A DNA stretch of 17,603 nt from an uncultured Lachnospiraceae bacterium (GTDB taxonomy: Bacteria > Bacillota > Clostridia > Lachnospirales > Lachnospiraceae): positions 1-17,603 of the forward strand of contig USGM01000068.1 of assembly GCA_900554205.1 (NCBI GenBank), written 5' to 3'. Below, piece by piece: positions 5,730-12,691 of this stretch. The first letter of the stretch is position 1; every line of letters starts with the position of its first letter. The notes below the pieces were generated by a model. That model had not been told where the DNA came from and searched no databases. It saw nothing but the letters and a program-made list of their open reading frames with translations. Made by a program: the position numbers and the translations under genes.

Positions 5730-7706
5730 ATGCAGAACAAGGGACCCTATTATCTGACTACGGCGATCGCCTACACATCGGGCAAGCCGCATATCGGAAA
5801 CAACTATGAAATCGTGCTGGCGGACAGCATTGCACGGTTCAAGAGAAAGGAAGGCTATGAGGTTTTCTTCCAGACCGGAACCGACGAGCATGGTCAGAAG
5901 ATCGAACTGAAGGCGGAGGAGGCAGGCATTACTCCGAAGGAGTTTGTGGACAATGTTGCCGGGATTATCCGTGGAATGTGCGACCTCTTAAATATTTCCT
6001 ATGATAAATTTATCCGCACAACGGACAAGGATCACGAGAGACAGGTTCAGAAAATTTTCAAGCGCCTTTACGATCAGGGTGACATTTATAAGGGAGCTTA
6101 TGAGGGGATGTACTGTACTCCGTGTGAGTCCTTCTGGACGGAAAGCCAGCTTGTTGACGGAAAGTGTCCCGACTGTGGCAGAGAGGTAAAACCCGCCAAG
6201 GAGGAGGCATATTTCTTCCGTATGAGCAAGTATGCTGACAAGCTCATCAAGCATATCAACGAGCACCCGGAGTTCATTCAGCCGGTTTCCAGAAAGAATG
6301 AGATGATGAACAATTTCCTGTTGCCCGGATTACAGGATCTGTGTGTATCCAGAACCTCGTTTACATGGGGAATCCCGGTGGATTTTGACAATAAGCATGT
6401 GGTCTATGTCTGGCTGGATGCCCTGACGAACTATATTACCGGTATCGGCTATGACGCAGAGGGCAACAGCTCCGAGCAGTACAAGAAGTTCTGGCCCGCA
6501 GATCTGCATCTGATCGGCAAGGACATTATCCGCTTCCATACGATCTATTGGCCGATCTTTCTGATGGCGTTGGGTGAGCCGCTGCCGAAGCAGGTGTTCG
6601 GTCATCCCTGGCTTTTGATGAACAACGACAAGATGAGTAAGTCCAGAGGCAACGTAATTTATGTGGATGATCTGGTAGATTTCTTTGGCGTGGATGCGGT
6701 TCGCTATTACATGCTCCATGAGATGCCTTATGAGAATGACGGAAATGCAACATGGGCGCTGATCGCGGAGAGGACAAATTCCGACCTTGCGAATACGTTG
6801 GGTAATCTTGTAAACCGTACCATTTCCATGAGCAATAAATATTTTGGCGGTGTCGTTGCCGATAAGGGTGCTGCGGAAGCGGTGGACGAGGATCTGAAGG
6901 CGGTTGTGACAGGTACCTATGCGAAGGTTGTAAACAAGATGGAAACGCTGCGGGTGGCGGATGCCCTGACAGAGATCTTCGGCATCTTCAAGCGCTGCAA
7001 CAAGTATATTGACGAGACCGAGCCTTGGGCACTGGCAAAGGATGAGGCAAAGGCAGACCGGCTTGCAACGGTTCTCTACAACCTTGTGGAGGGAATCGTC
7101 ATTGGAGCGTCCCTGCTGCAGCCCTACATGCCTGAGACGGCGGAGAAGATCGCAGCACAGCTGAATACTTCCCTGAGAGAATTTGACGAATTGGATAAGT
7201 TCGGTCTTTATCCCAACGGAAATAAGGTTACAGAGCAGCCGGAGATCCTGTTTGCAAGGCTGGATATGAAGGAAGTGGAAAAGAAAGAGGAAGAGATGCG
7301 GGAGAAGATGATCGCCGCAGCCGGAAAGCAGCCGGAGGAAAAGAAAGAGGATGCGCCGGTGATCGACATAGAGGCAAAGCCGGAGATCAGCTATGATGAC
7401 TTCACAAAGCTGCAGTTTCAGGTTGGAGAGATCATTGCCTGTGAGGCTGTGCCGAAGTCCAAGAAGCTTCTTTGCAGCAAGGTAAAGATCGGCAGTCAGG
7501 TGAAGCAGATTGTTTCCGGTATCAAGGCGCATTACACACCTGAGGAAATGGTCGGTAAGAAGGTGATGGTTCTGGTGAACCTCAAGCCCGCAACGCTTGC
7601 CGGTGTAGTGTCAGAGGGAATGCTGCTCTGTGCCGAGGACGCAGACGGAAATCTTGCCCTGATGAAGCCCGAAAAGGATATGCCCGCGGGTGCAGAGATT
7701 TGCTAG
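5730..7706 (+). CDS. metG: Methionyl-tRNA synthetase
   Basis: Cytoplasmic class I synthetase that charges tRNA-Met with methionine. The Rossmann-fold catalytic domain carries the HIGH-type motif HIGN (21-24) and KMSKS (301-305). A zinc knuckle with C129, C132, C146 and C149 lies in the connective peptide. The anticodon-binding helical domain follows (about 345-515), then a charged Lys/Glu-rich linker. A C-terminal EMAP/Arc1p-like OB-fold tRNA-binding domain covers about 555-658, starting near YDDFTKLQFQVG. The length of 658 residues fits the MetG type with the C-terminal extension. The ATG at 5730 follows GAGAGGA (5716-5722). Expression is controlled by the T-box leader upstream and ends at a strong terminator. 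Confidence 0.97.
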   Translation: MQNKGPYYLTTAIAYTSGKPHIGNNYEIVLADSIARFKRKEGYEVFFQTGTDEHGQKIELKAEEAGITPKEFVDNVAGIIRGMCDLLNISYDKFIRTTDKDHERQVQKIFKRLYDQGDIYKGAYEGMYCTPCESFWTESQLVDGKCPDCGREVKPAKEEAYFFRMSKYADKLIKHINEHPEFIQPVSRKNEMMNNFLLPGLQDLCVSRTSFTWGIPVDFDNKHVVYVWLDALTNYITGIGYDAEGNSSEQYKKFWPADLHLIGKDIIRFHTIYWPIFLMALGEPLPKQVFGHPWLLMNNDKMSKSRGNVIYVDDLVDFFGVDAVRYYMLHEMPYENDGNATWALIAERTNSDLANTLGNLVNRTISMSNKYFGGVVADKGAAEAVDEDLKAVVTGTYAKVVNKMETLRVADALTEIFGIFKRCNKYIDETEPWALAKDEAKADRLATVLYNLVEGIVIGASLLQPYMPETAEKIAAQLNTSLREFDELDKFGLYPNGNKVTEQPEILFARLDMKEVEKKEEEMREKMIAAAGKQPEEKKEDAPVIDIEAKPEISYDDFTKLQFQVGEIIACEAVPKSKKLLCSKVKIGSQVKQIVSGIKAHYTPEEMVGKKVMVLVNLKPATLAGVVSEGMLLCAEDADGNLALMKPEKDMPAGAEIC

Positions 7707-7719
7707 AATATAGAATATG

Positions 7720-7759
7720 AAAAGAGACTCATCACAACCGATGGGTCTCTTTTATTTTG
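7720..7759 (+). terminator. metG terminator, possibly bidirectional
   Basis: A 14-base-pair stem, AAAAGAGACTCATC (7720-7733) with GATGGGTCTCTTTT (7740-7753), one U-G pair, loop ACAACC, followed by ATTTTG. On the opposite strand the same hairpin can close the convergent peptide gene that ends at 7788, although the T-run is poorer there (CTTTTCATATT). Confidence 0.88.
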
Positions 7760-7787
7760 CAGTATGAAGTTTTTCTATCCAACGGAA

Positions 7788-8051
7788 TTACTTGTCGCCT
7801 GGATATTCGCCGACATAGAGCCAGGGTGTAACCCAGTTAGCCGTGGAGTAATTGTAGAGTCTTCTGTAGATTTTTCCGTTCTCTACCTTGAAGACCCACT
7901 GGAGATCATCGTGCAGTGGACTGACGATGACATCTGGTGGCAATATGGCTGCCTGTGTGGAAAGGGTCGCTGTTGGACAGAAAGCAGCGGTGAACGCAAT
8001 GCCTGCTGACGCAAAAAGTACTGCAAGTCTCTTTTTTGCTTGTTTTTTCAT
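7788..8051 (-). CDS. Small secreted peptide precursor, 87 residues, last gene of the blaI/M56 operon
   Basis: An exported small protein of unknown function. A clear signal peptide is visible: basic start (MKKQAKKR), hydrophobic core (about 9-25) and a likely signal peptidase I site after STQA near residue 34. The mature part would be about 53 residues, starting AILPPD and rich in Trp and Tyr, with QWVFKVENGKIYRRLYNY (51-68) followed by NWVTPWLYVGEY (72-83). C25 is in the hydrophobic core, in AAFC, which is not a good lipobox, so a lipoprotein is unlikely. The start is certain: AAAGGAGG (plus-strand 8059-8066) lies seven bases before the ATG and overlaps the stop codon of the M56 gene, suggesting coupled translation. 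It could be a cell-envelope stress effector, a signalling peptide or the ligand of the M56 sensor. Confidence 0.8.
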   Translation of the reverse strand: MKKQAKKRLAVLFASAGIAFTAAFCPTATLSTQAAILPPDVIVSPLHDDLQWVFKVENGKIYRRLYNYSTANWVTPWLYVGEYPGDK

Positions 8052-8064
8052 ATAAAATCCTCCT

Positions 8065-9213
8065 TTAAGGTTGTTTTATCTGAATTCCCCGATATTGCTC
8101 AAGAGAATCAGCATTTTCAATAAAGACACCGTAAATGTAAATATCATATGTCCCATCTTCCAGAGGAATGGCATAAATATCTTCTTCAAGGGAAGGTACA
8201 CTTTCAAAGGATTCAAAATGTTGTGGAAGCATATAATGTGCTTCAAACGTATAGAGGTAGGAACCTATGTATATAAAAAGTACAAGTAGTGTCAGAAAAA
8301 TGGCTAAAAGGATATTGCTGCCTCTTTGGCGGAACATCATTTTATAGCGGTATTCCAGATCCTGATTTATATTGTTTCCTGCAGCGGAATTTGCCTGAAG
8401 AGCCGGAAAGTCGGAATCCTGGGCGCTTTGGGCGGCAATATCATCCAGCACCTCGCAGTACATTCTACGTGTTTCAGCATCGCCTTTGATAATCTGGTGA
8501 TCTACATGCATTTCCGAGAGCAGATCAACCTGCTTCTTAAGCCGCTTACAGAGAGGATTCCACCAGTATATTGCACATATGATACTGATGACATCCTTGA
8601 TTAGCGTATCATGACGATAAAAGTGAGTTGCCTCATGGTGCAAAACAAACACAAGCTTCTCTTCCGGTAAATCCATATCGTAGGGGATCAAAATACTGGG
8701 ATAAATTGTGCCGACTTGCATAGGTGTTCCAGAGTAAAAGACTCTATATATCCATAGAGGACACTCATGAATAAGACGTTGGCTTTTCTCGACCTGAATC
8801 ATGATGGATTTATATGGTTCAGAGTCGGTTATGTTGTGAGAATACCGCGCGATATAATGCTCCGTAACCTTTTTCTCAGCAACAATTTTACAAAGATGAT
8901 AAATTGTTCCAATTGCCCAACCCCATCCGATGAAAAACCAGATGGAAATATGGATAAAGCCAAAAGAAAAGAATGAATGCCGCAAAAGTGCAACAATAGC
9001 AGACAACCATTCGGGAAAATAGATATTTTTGGCGAACGGAAATTCAAATGGAACAATACAGCGAAGAACTGTAAGCGTTAAAAACAGAGTTACCAGTTTA
9101 TAACCGATTGACAACATAATCTCCTGATCCCGAAAACAAAATGAAATTACGATAATCAGGAGATTACTTGCCAATACGGTCATTAGTACTGTAGAAAACG
9201 AATAGTTCAGCAT
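8065..9213 (-). CDS. BlaR1/MecR1-like M56 membrane metalloprotease, without a penicillin-binding domain
   Basis: A 382-residue sensor-protease that probably controls the BlaI-like repressor encoded just upstream. Three hydrophobic segments lie in the N-terminal part (about 8-26, 38-55, 78-108). The cytoplasmic M56 zinc-protease domain follows, with HHEATH (zinc motif H193-E194-x-x-H197) and the likely third ligand E234 in SEMHVD. Another hydrophobic stretch is at about 205-218 and the last membrane helix at about 299-321. Only about 60 residues follow outside, containing DGTYDIYIYGVFIEN (353-367). BlaR1 and MecR1 proteins are near 585-600 residues with a beta-lactam-acylated C-terminal domain carrying SxxK; that domain is absent. 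The start at 9213 follows AGAGGA with a five-base gap. The blaI-like gene ends 20 bases upstream and the peptide gene begins 13 bases downstream. Confidence 0.87.
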   Translation of the reverse strand: MLNYSFSTVLMTVLASNLLIIVISFCFRDQEIMLSIGYKLVTLFLTLTVLRCIVPFEFPFAKNIYFPEWLSAIVALLRHSFFSFGFIHISIWFFIGWGWAIGTIYHLCKIVAEKKVTEHYIARYSHNITDSEPYKSIMIQVEKSQRLIHECPLWIYRVFYSGTPMQVGTIYPSILIPYDMDLPEEKLVFVLHHEATHFYRHDTLIKDVISIICAIYWWNPLCKRLKKQVDLLSEMHVDHQIIKGDAETRRMYCEVLDDIAAQSAQDSDFPALQANSAAGNNINQDLEYRYKMMFRQRGSNILLAIFLTLLVLFIYIGSYLYTFEAHYMLPQHFESFESVPSLEEDIYAIPLEDGTYDIYIYGVFIENADSLEQYRGIQIKQP

Positions 9214-9233
9214 GTTTTCCTCTTAAGTGGTCA

Positions 9234-9626
9234 TTAAAGCTTCTTCTCGCAATCGGAAATGACAGCTTTCAGCTTCTTGATCTCAGCCTTCAGCTTCTCG
9301 GGTGTATCCTCAACGTGCAGGATAGCAGCACAAATATCAGACTGGGAGATGACATTCTTGAAGTTTGCATAATCAGTTGCAAAGTTGTTCATGATCACCT
9401 CTCTGGATTCCTCAGTAGGACGATAGGTTCTGCTGAGTACCTTTCCGCTGTGCGTAACGCCGCAAACCTCAACAAGGTTGTCCTTCAGAAGCTTTCTCAG
9501 AACAGCGATAACCGTGCTCTGTGTCAGACCTCTCATTTCGTTTACAATATCGGTAGAAGTCATGGGCTGTCCGGACTTCCAAAGGATATTTAATACATCC
9601 AGTTCTCTAGGATTCAACTGTGCCAT
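9234..9626 (-). CDS. BlaI/MecI/CopY-family transcriptional repressor
   Basis: A 130-residue winged-helix repressor. The N-terminal DNA-binding domain (about 3-72) shows the family pattern LNPRELDVLNILW (4-16), TSTDIVNEM (23-31) with TQSTVIAVLRKLL in the recognition-helix region (35-47), and a wing ending GKVLSRTYRP (61-70). The C-terminal helices (about 73-130) would dimerise. The ATG at 9626 is chosen because AAGGAGG lies eight bases upstream; an upstream in-frame start at 9665 would fall in the -10 box of the promoter. By analogy, the downstream M56 protease cleaves it to relieve repression. N81-F82 and N88-F89 are possible scissile bonds, because staphylococcal BlaI/MecI are cut at an Asn-Phe bond. 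It probably represses its own three-gene operon. Confidence 0.9.
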   Translation of the reverse strand: MAQLNPRELDVLNILWKSGQPMTSTDIVNEMRGLTQSTVIAVLRKLLKDNLVEVCGVTHSGKVLSRTYRPTEESREVIMNNFATDYANFKNVISQSDICAAILHVEDTPEKLKAEIKKLKAVISDCEKKL

Positions 9627-9663
9627 AGCAATAACCTCCTTATGTTGTCTATGTTTGAGTCTC

Positions 9664-9692
9664 ATTATAATATCAAAAAACTAGCATGTCAA
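9664..9692 (-). promoter_or_regulatory. Consensus promoter of the blaI-M56-peptide operon
   Basis: On the minus strand, TTGACA (plus 9687-9692), exactly 17 bases, TATAAT (plus 9664-9669): a full-consensus sigma-A promoter. Transcription should start near 9657. Such a strong promoter normally needs a repressor, fitting autoregulation by the BlaI-like protein. A clear TACAnnTGTA-type operator is not visible; the local dyad ATTATAAT overlaps the -10 box. Confidence 0.85.
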
Positions 9693-9757
9693 TAGGATTC
9701 CAAAAAATCATAAAAAAAAACTAATCAAAAACGTTGCGATATTGTCTGTAATGCTTG

Positions 9758-9788
9758 TAACAGGGAGAAAATCCTGTTAAACTATAAT
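9758..9788 (+). promoter_or_regulatory. Candidate promoter and operator of the glycan cluster
   Basis: A perfect -10 TATAAT (9783-9788) has no recognisable -35 at 16-18 bases. At the -35 position lies a 7-base inverted repeat, TAACAGG / CCTGTTA, separated by 8 bases. This could be a binding site for an activator or repressor. TTGTAA (9755-9760) is the nearest -35-like hexamer, but its 22-base spacing is too long. Confidence 0.45.
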
Positions 9789-9887
9789 GCAGGGCAGTTG
9801 TGTAAACGGCATAATTGCTGGAGAAAGTTGGTTAAATGAGAGATTTAGGTGATAGAATTCTGAATGGAAGAGAGGTTTTGACAAAAA

Positions 9888-11081
9888 ATGGAAAAATTGG
9901 CAATATTTGGAGGAGAGCCCGTAAGGCAGCATCCTATATATTATGGACGGCAGTGCATTGAGCAGGATGATGTGGAGGCGGTGGCAAAGACGCTGACAAG
10001 TGACCTGATCACCTGCGGGCCCAGGGTATGCGAGGCAGAGAAGGAATTGTGCAGGGTGACTGGAGCGAAGTATGCTGTAATTGTTGCCAATGGAACTGCT
10101 GCGCTTCATCTCGCAGCTATGGCAGCAGGCTTCGGCGAGGGCGATGAGGTAATCGTCAGCTCTATTACATTTGCGGCATCCTCAAACTGTGTGTTATATT
10201 GCGGGGCAAAGCCGGTCTTTGCGGACATCCGCCCGGATACCTATAATATAGACCCGGATTCGATCAGAAGCCTGATTACACCGCGGACAAAGGGAATTGT
10301 AGCGGTTCATTTTACCGGTCAGTCGGTGGAGCATGACGAAATTCGCGCGATCTGTGAGGAGAATCATCTAACACTGATTGAGGACGCGGCACATGCAATC
10401 GGAACAAAGTATAAGGGAAAACCGATTGGCAGTCTGGCGGATATGACCTGCTTCAGCTTTCATCCGGTCAAGACGGTTACTGCTGGAGAGGGCGGTGCGG
10501 TCACGACAAATAATGAGGAGCTGTATCATAAGCTGCTGCGCCTGCGCGCACATGGAATCACACGCAATCAGTCAGAGATGGTACATCCCACGGACGCAAT
10601 GTGGTATAATGAGCAGGTTGAACTTGGCTATAATTACAGAATGACGGATTTCCAGGCGGCATTGCTGCTCTGTCAGCTCGGAAAGCTGGATCGGTTTTCG
10701 GAGCGCAGAAAAGAGATTGCTGCAATCTATGATGAGACATTTTCACAGATGCCGGAGCTCTTTGTACAGCGTGAGATCCCTGAGTCGGATACGACAAGAC
10801 ATCTCTATATTCTCCGCCTGAATCTCGACCGGCTGACCTGTGACAGGAGACAGTTTTTTGATGCCCTGTATGCGGAAAATACATGCCCTCAGGTGCATTA
10901 TCTGCCGGTGTACTGGCATTCCTATTATGAGAAGCTGGGGTATGAGAAGGGCTTATGTCCGAATGCCGAAAAGTTTTATAACGAAGTGATGAGCATTCCG
11001 TTCTACCCCTCCATGACGGACGAAGATGTTCAGGATGTGATTCATGCTGTGAAAAAGGTCGTTAATTTCTATAAAAAATAG
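9888..11081 (+). CDS. pseC: PLP-dependent sugar aminotransferase, PseC-like (DegT/DnrJ/EryC1/StrS family)
   Basis: Probably transfers an amino group to C4 of a UDP-4-keto-6-deoxy-N-acetylhexosamine; PseC makes UDP-4-amino-4,6-dideoxy-N-acetyl-altrosamine on the way to pseudaminic acid. The 397 residues carry the expected aminotransferase landmarks: NGTAALHL (68-75), EDAAHA with D166, and the Schiff-base lysine K195 in SFHPVKTVTAGEGG. QVHYLPVYW (335-343) is typical of the C-terminal domain. TFAASSNCVLYCGAKPVFADI (from residue 94) and GRQCIEQDDVEAV (20-32) resemble PseC closely. The start is preceded by GAGAGG (9870-9875) with a long 12-base gap, so initiation may be weak. It is the first gene of a glycan cluster. 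The family is certain; PseC rather than another nucleotide-sugar aminotransferase is inferred, because pseB, pseG and pseI are not in the window. Confidence 0.85.
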   Translation: MEKLAIFGGEPVRQHPIYYGRQCIEQDDVEAVAKTLTSDLITCGPRVCEAEKELCRVTGAKYAVIVANGTAALHLAAMAAGFGEGDEVIVSSITFAASSNCVLYCGAKPVFADIRPDTYNIDPDSIRSLITPRTKGIVAVHFTGQSVEHDEIRAICEENHLTLIEDAAHAIGTKYKGKPIGSLADMTCFSFHPVKTVTAGEGGAVTTNNEELYHKLLRLRAHGITRNQSEMVHPTDAMWYNEQVELGYNYRMTDFQAALLLCQLGKLDRFSERRKEIAAIYDETFSQMPELFVQREIPESDTTRHLYILRLNLDRLTCDRRQFFDALYAENTCPQVHYLPVYWHSYYEKLGYEKGLCPNAEKFYNEVMSIPFYPSMTDEDVQDVIHAVKKVVNFYKK

Positions 11082-11145
11082 ATAGCAAACAGGGGAAAGC
11101 TGGTTAAAAGAACAGATTACCGGAACATAGAGAGGAAATAGCACT

Positions 11146-12111
11146 ATGGAAAAAATTGCAGTTCTGATACCGTGTTATAACGAAGCACAGACGATAGCCA
11201 AGGTGGTTACAGATGTCAGACAGGCGCTTCCGGAGGCCACGGTGTATGTATATGACAATAATTCTACCGACCGGACTGTCGAACTGGCCCGGGCCGCCGG
11301 TGCCAAAATCGGTTACGAATACCGTCAGGGCAAGGGAAATGTCATACGCCGGATGTTCCGGGAGATCGACGCGGAATGTTATCTGATGGTGGATGGAGAT
11401 GACACCTATCCGATGGATTGCGCGAGGAAGATGGTGGATCAGGTGCTCACACACAATGCCGATATGGTGGTGGGGGACAGACTTTCTTCCACTTATTTCA
11501 GCGAGAATAAGCGCCCCTTTCATAATTTCGGAAACAGTCTGATGCGATTCGGAATCAATAAATTATTCCGCACGGATATCAAGGACATTATGACCGGCTA
11601 CAGGGCGTTCAGCTATGAGTTTGTGAAGACCTTCCCTGTTTTTTCAAAGGGTTTTGAAATAGAGACGGAAATGACCATCCATGCCGTGAATTACAGCATG
11701 CAGGTGGAGAATGTCGTCGTTGAGTACCGTGACCGGCCGGAGGGCAGTGTATCGAAGCTCAATACCTACAGTGACGGTATGAAGGTAATTCATAAGATGC
11801 TTCAGCTGTATAAAAATTACAAACCGTTCCGGTTCTTTGGTGCGATCTGCTTTGTGCTGGTTCTGGTTGCGCTGATCCTGATGATTCCGATTATCAGCGC
11901 ATATTTCCAGACGGGACTCGTGCCGAGATTCCCGACGCTGATCGTCTGTGGCTTTTTGACGCTGGCGGGTATACAGGCATTTTTTGCGGGAATGATTCTT
12001 GATGTGATGGCGGCGAAGGACAGACGGGATTTTGAATACCGGCTAACCCGCATCCGCACGGAAAAAAAGCGGAATATGGAAGCGGCGGATGAAACAGATG
12101 AACAGATATGA
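11146..12111 (+). CDS. GT2 glycosyltransferase with two C-terminal membrane helices (DPM1-like)
   Basis: A 321-residue glycosyltransferase of the dolichol-phosphate-mannose-synthase-like GT2 group, which commonly transfers a sugar from a nucleotide donor to a polyprenyl phosphate. The GT-A domain (about 1-225) shows LIPCYNEA (7-14), DNNSTD (37-42), and the DxD-type metal site DGDD (83-86). GYRAFS (151-156) and KGFEIETEM (168-176) lie in the acceptor region. Two hydrophobic helices follow (about 229-252 and 263-288), then a charged tail. The start ATG follows AGAGG (11131-11135). It lies 64 bases after the aminotransferase, and its last 23 bases overlap the next gene. Polyprenyl-phosphate acceptor is family-based inference; the sugar is unknown. 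Confidence 0.88.
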   Translation: MEKIAVLIPCYNEAQTIAKVVTDVRQALPEATVYVYDNNSTDRTVELARAAGAKIGYEYRQGKGNVIRRMFREIDAECYLMVDGDDTYPMDCARKMVDQVLTHNADMVVGDRLSSTYFSENKRPFHNFGNSLMRFGINKLFRTDIKDIMTGYRAFSYEFVKTFPVFSKGFEIETEMTIHAVNYSMQVENVVVEYRDRPEGSVSKLNTYSDGMKVIHKMLQLYKNYKPFRFFGAICFVLVLVALILMIPIISAYFQTGLVPRFPTLIVCGFLTLAGIQAFFAGMILDVMAAKDRRDFEYRLTRIRTEKKRNMEAADETDEQI

Positions 12112-12631
12112 GGACAATAATGCCGGGATTTATCTCCGGCTGATGACCGGAGAAGATACCGATTACATTGTGGCATGGCGCAACAGTGATGCGGTCAGAA
12201 GAAATTTTATCTATCAGGCGGCATTTACCAGAGAGGGGCATGAAAACTGGATTCATACCATGGTTGAGACCGGAAGGGTAGTGCAGATGATGATCTGTGA
12301 AATGAATACGGATCAGCCGGTTGGCTCTGTCTACATCCGGGATATTGACAGACAGCACAATAAAGCCGAGTACGGTATTTTCATTGGAGAACCGGCCGCA
12401 AGAGGAAGAGGGATCGGTACAGCGGCGGCAAAGCTGATGCTGCGTTACTGTTTTGAGGAGGAAAAGCTGCACAGGATATACCTGAGAGCCTTTGCGGAAA
12501 ACAGACAGGCGATACGCAGCTATGAGAAGGCGGGCTTTACGCAGGAGGGGCTGCTGCGGGATGATGTGCGGATAGAGGGTGAGTACCGCGACATTGTCTG
12601 GATGGCGGCGATCAATCCGAAGGATGCCTGA
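12089..12631 (+). CDS. GNAT N-acetyltransferase, PseH/RimJ-like
   Basis: A 180-residue acetyltransferase of the GNAT (Acetyltransf_3) type. Visible landmarks are AWRNSDAVRRNF (29-40), AEYGIFIGEP (93-102), the acetyl-CoA pyrophosphate loop RGRGIGT (105-111), and NRQAIRSYEKAGF (138-150). This arrangement matches both ribosomal-protein acetyltransferases and PseH, which N-acetylates the 4-amino group made by PseC. Location beside a PseC-like gene makes amino-sugar acetylation the better guess, but the sequence alone does not decide. The start overlaps the preceding glycosyltransferase by 23 bases in another frame, so translation is probably coupled; an ATG at 12098 is a possible alternative. Confidence 0.82.
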   Translation: MKQMNRYEDNNAGIYLRLMTGEDTDYIVAWRNSDAVRRNFIYQAAFTREGHENWIHTMVETGRVVQMMICEMNTDQPVGSVYIRDIDRQHNKAEYGIFIGEPAARGRGIGTAAAKLMLRYCFEEEKLHRIYLRAFAENRQAIRSYEKAGFTQEGLLRDDVRIEGEYRDIVWMAAINPKDA

Positions 12632-12691
12632 GCCGGCAGTATTTGCACCGTTTCATCGGTTATAAAGTATGAAGAAGGATACGGAAATAGT

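Larger units (their letters stand above)
9627..9887 (+). other. Divergent control region between the blaI-like and pseC-like genes
   Basis: This 261-base gap is very A/T-rich. It contains the minus-strand consensus promoter (9664-9692), an A-run (9712-9720), the inverted repeat TAACAGG-8-CCTGTTA (9758-9764 and 9773-9779) and a TATAAT at 9783-9788 facing the pseC-like gene. A 21-base element at 9820-9840 recurs upstream of the next gene. No small reading frame with a good ribosome binding site is visible. Confidence 0.5.

Noticed and set aside
6330..7532. Long 400-residue minus-strand frame inside metG
   Set aside because: It is the shadow of the metG reading frame; its His/Leu/Arg-rich composition is a product of the opposite strand.
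7764..8009. Plus-strand reading frame opposite the secreted peptide gene
   Set aside because: It has no ribosome binding site or family features, and the minus-strand frame has a signal peptide and a strong Shine-Dalgarno.
7788..8051. Lipoprotein signal in the small peptide (AAFC)
   Set aside because: Phe at the -1 position does not fit a lipobox, and a typical signal peptidase I site (STQA) follows.
9627..9665. Longer blaI-like protein starting at 9665
   Set aside because: That start would lie inside the -10 box of the consensus promoter, and the internal ATG at 9626 has a perfect ribosome binding site.
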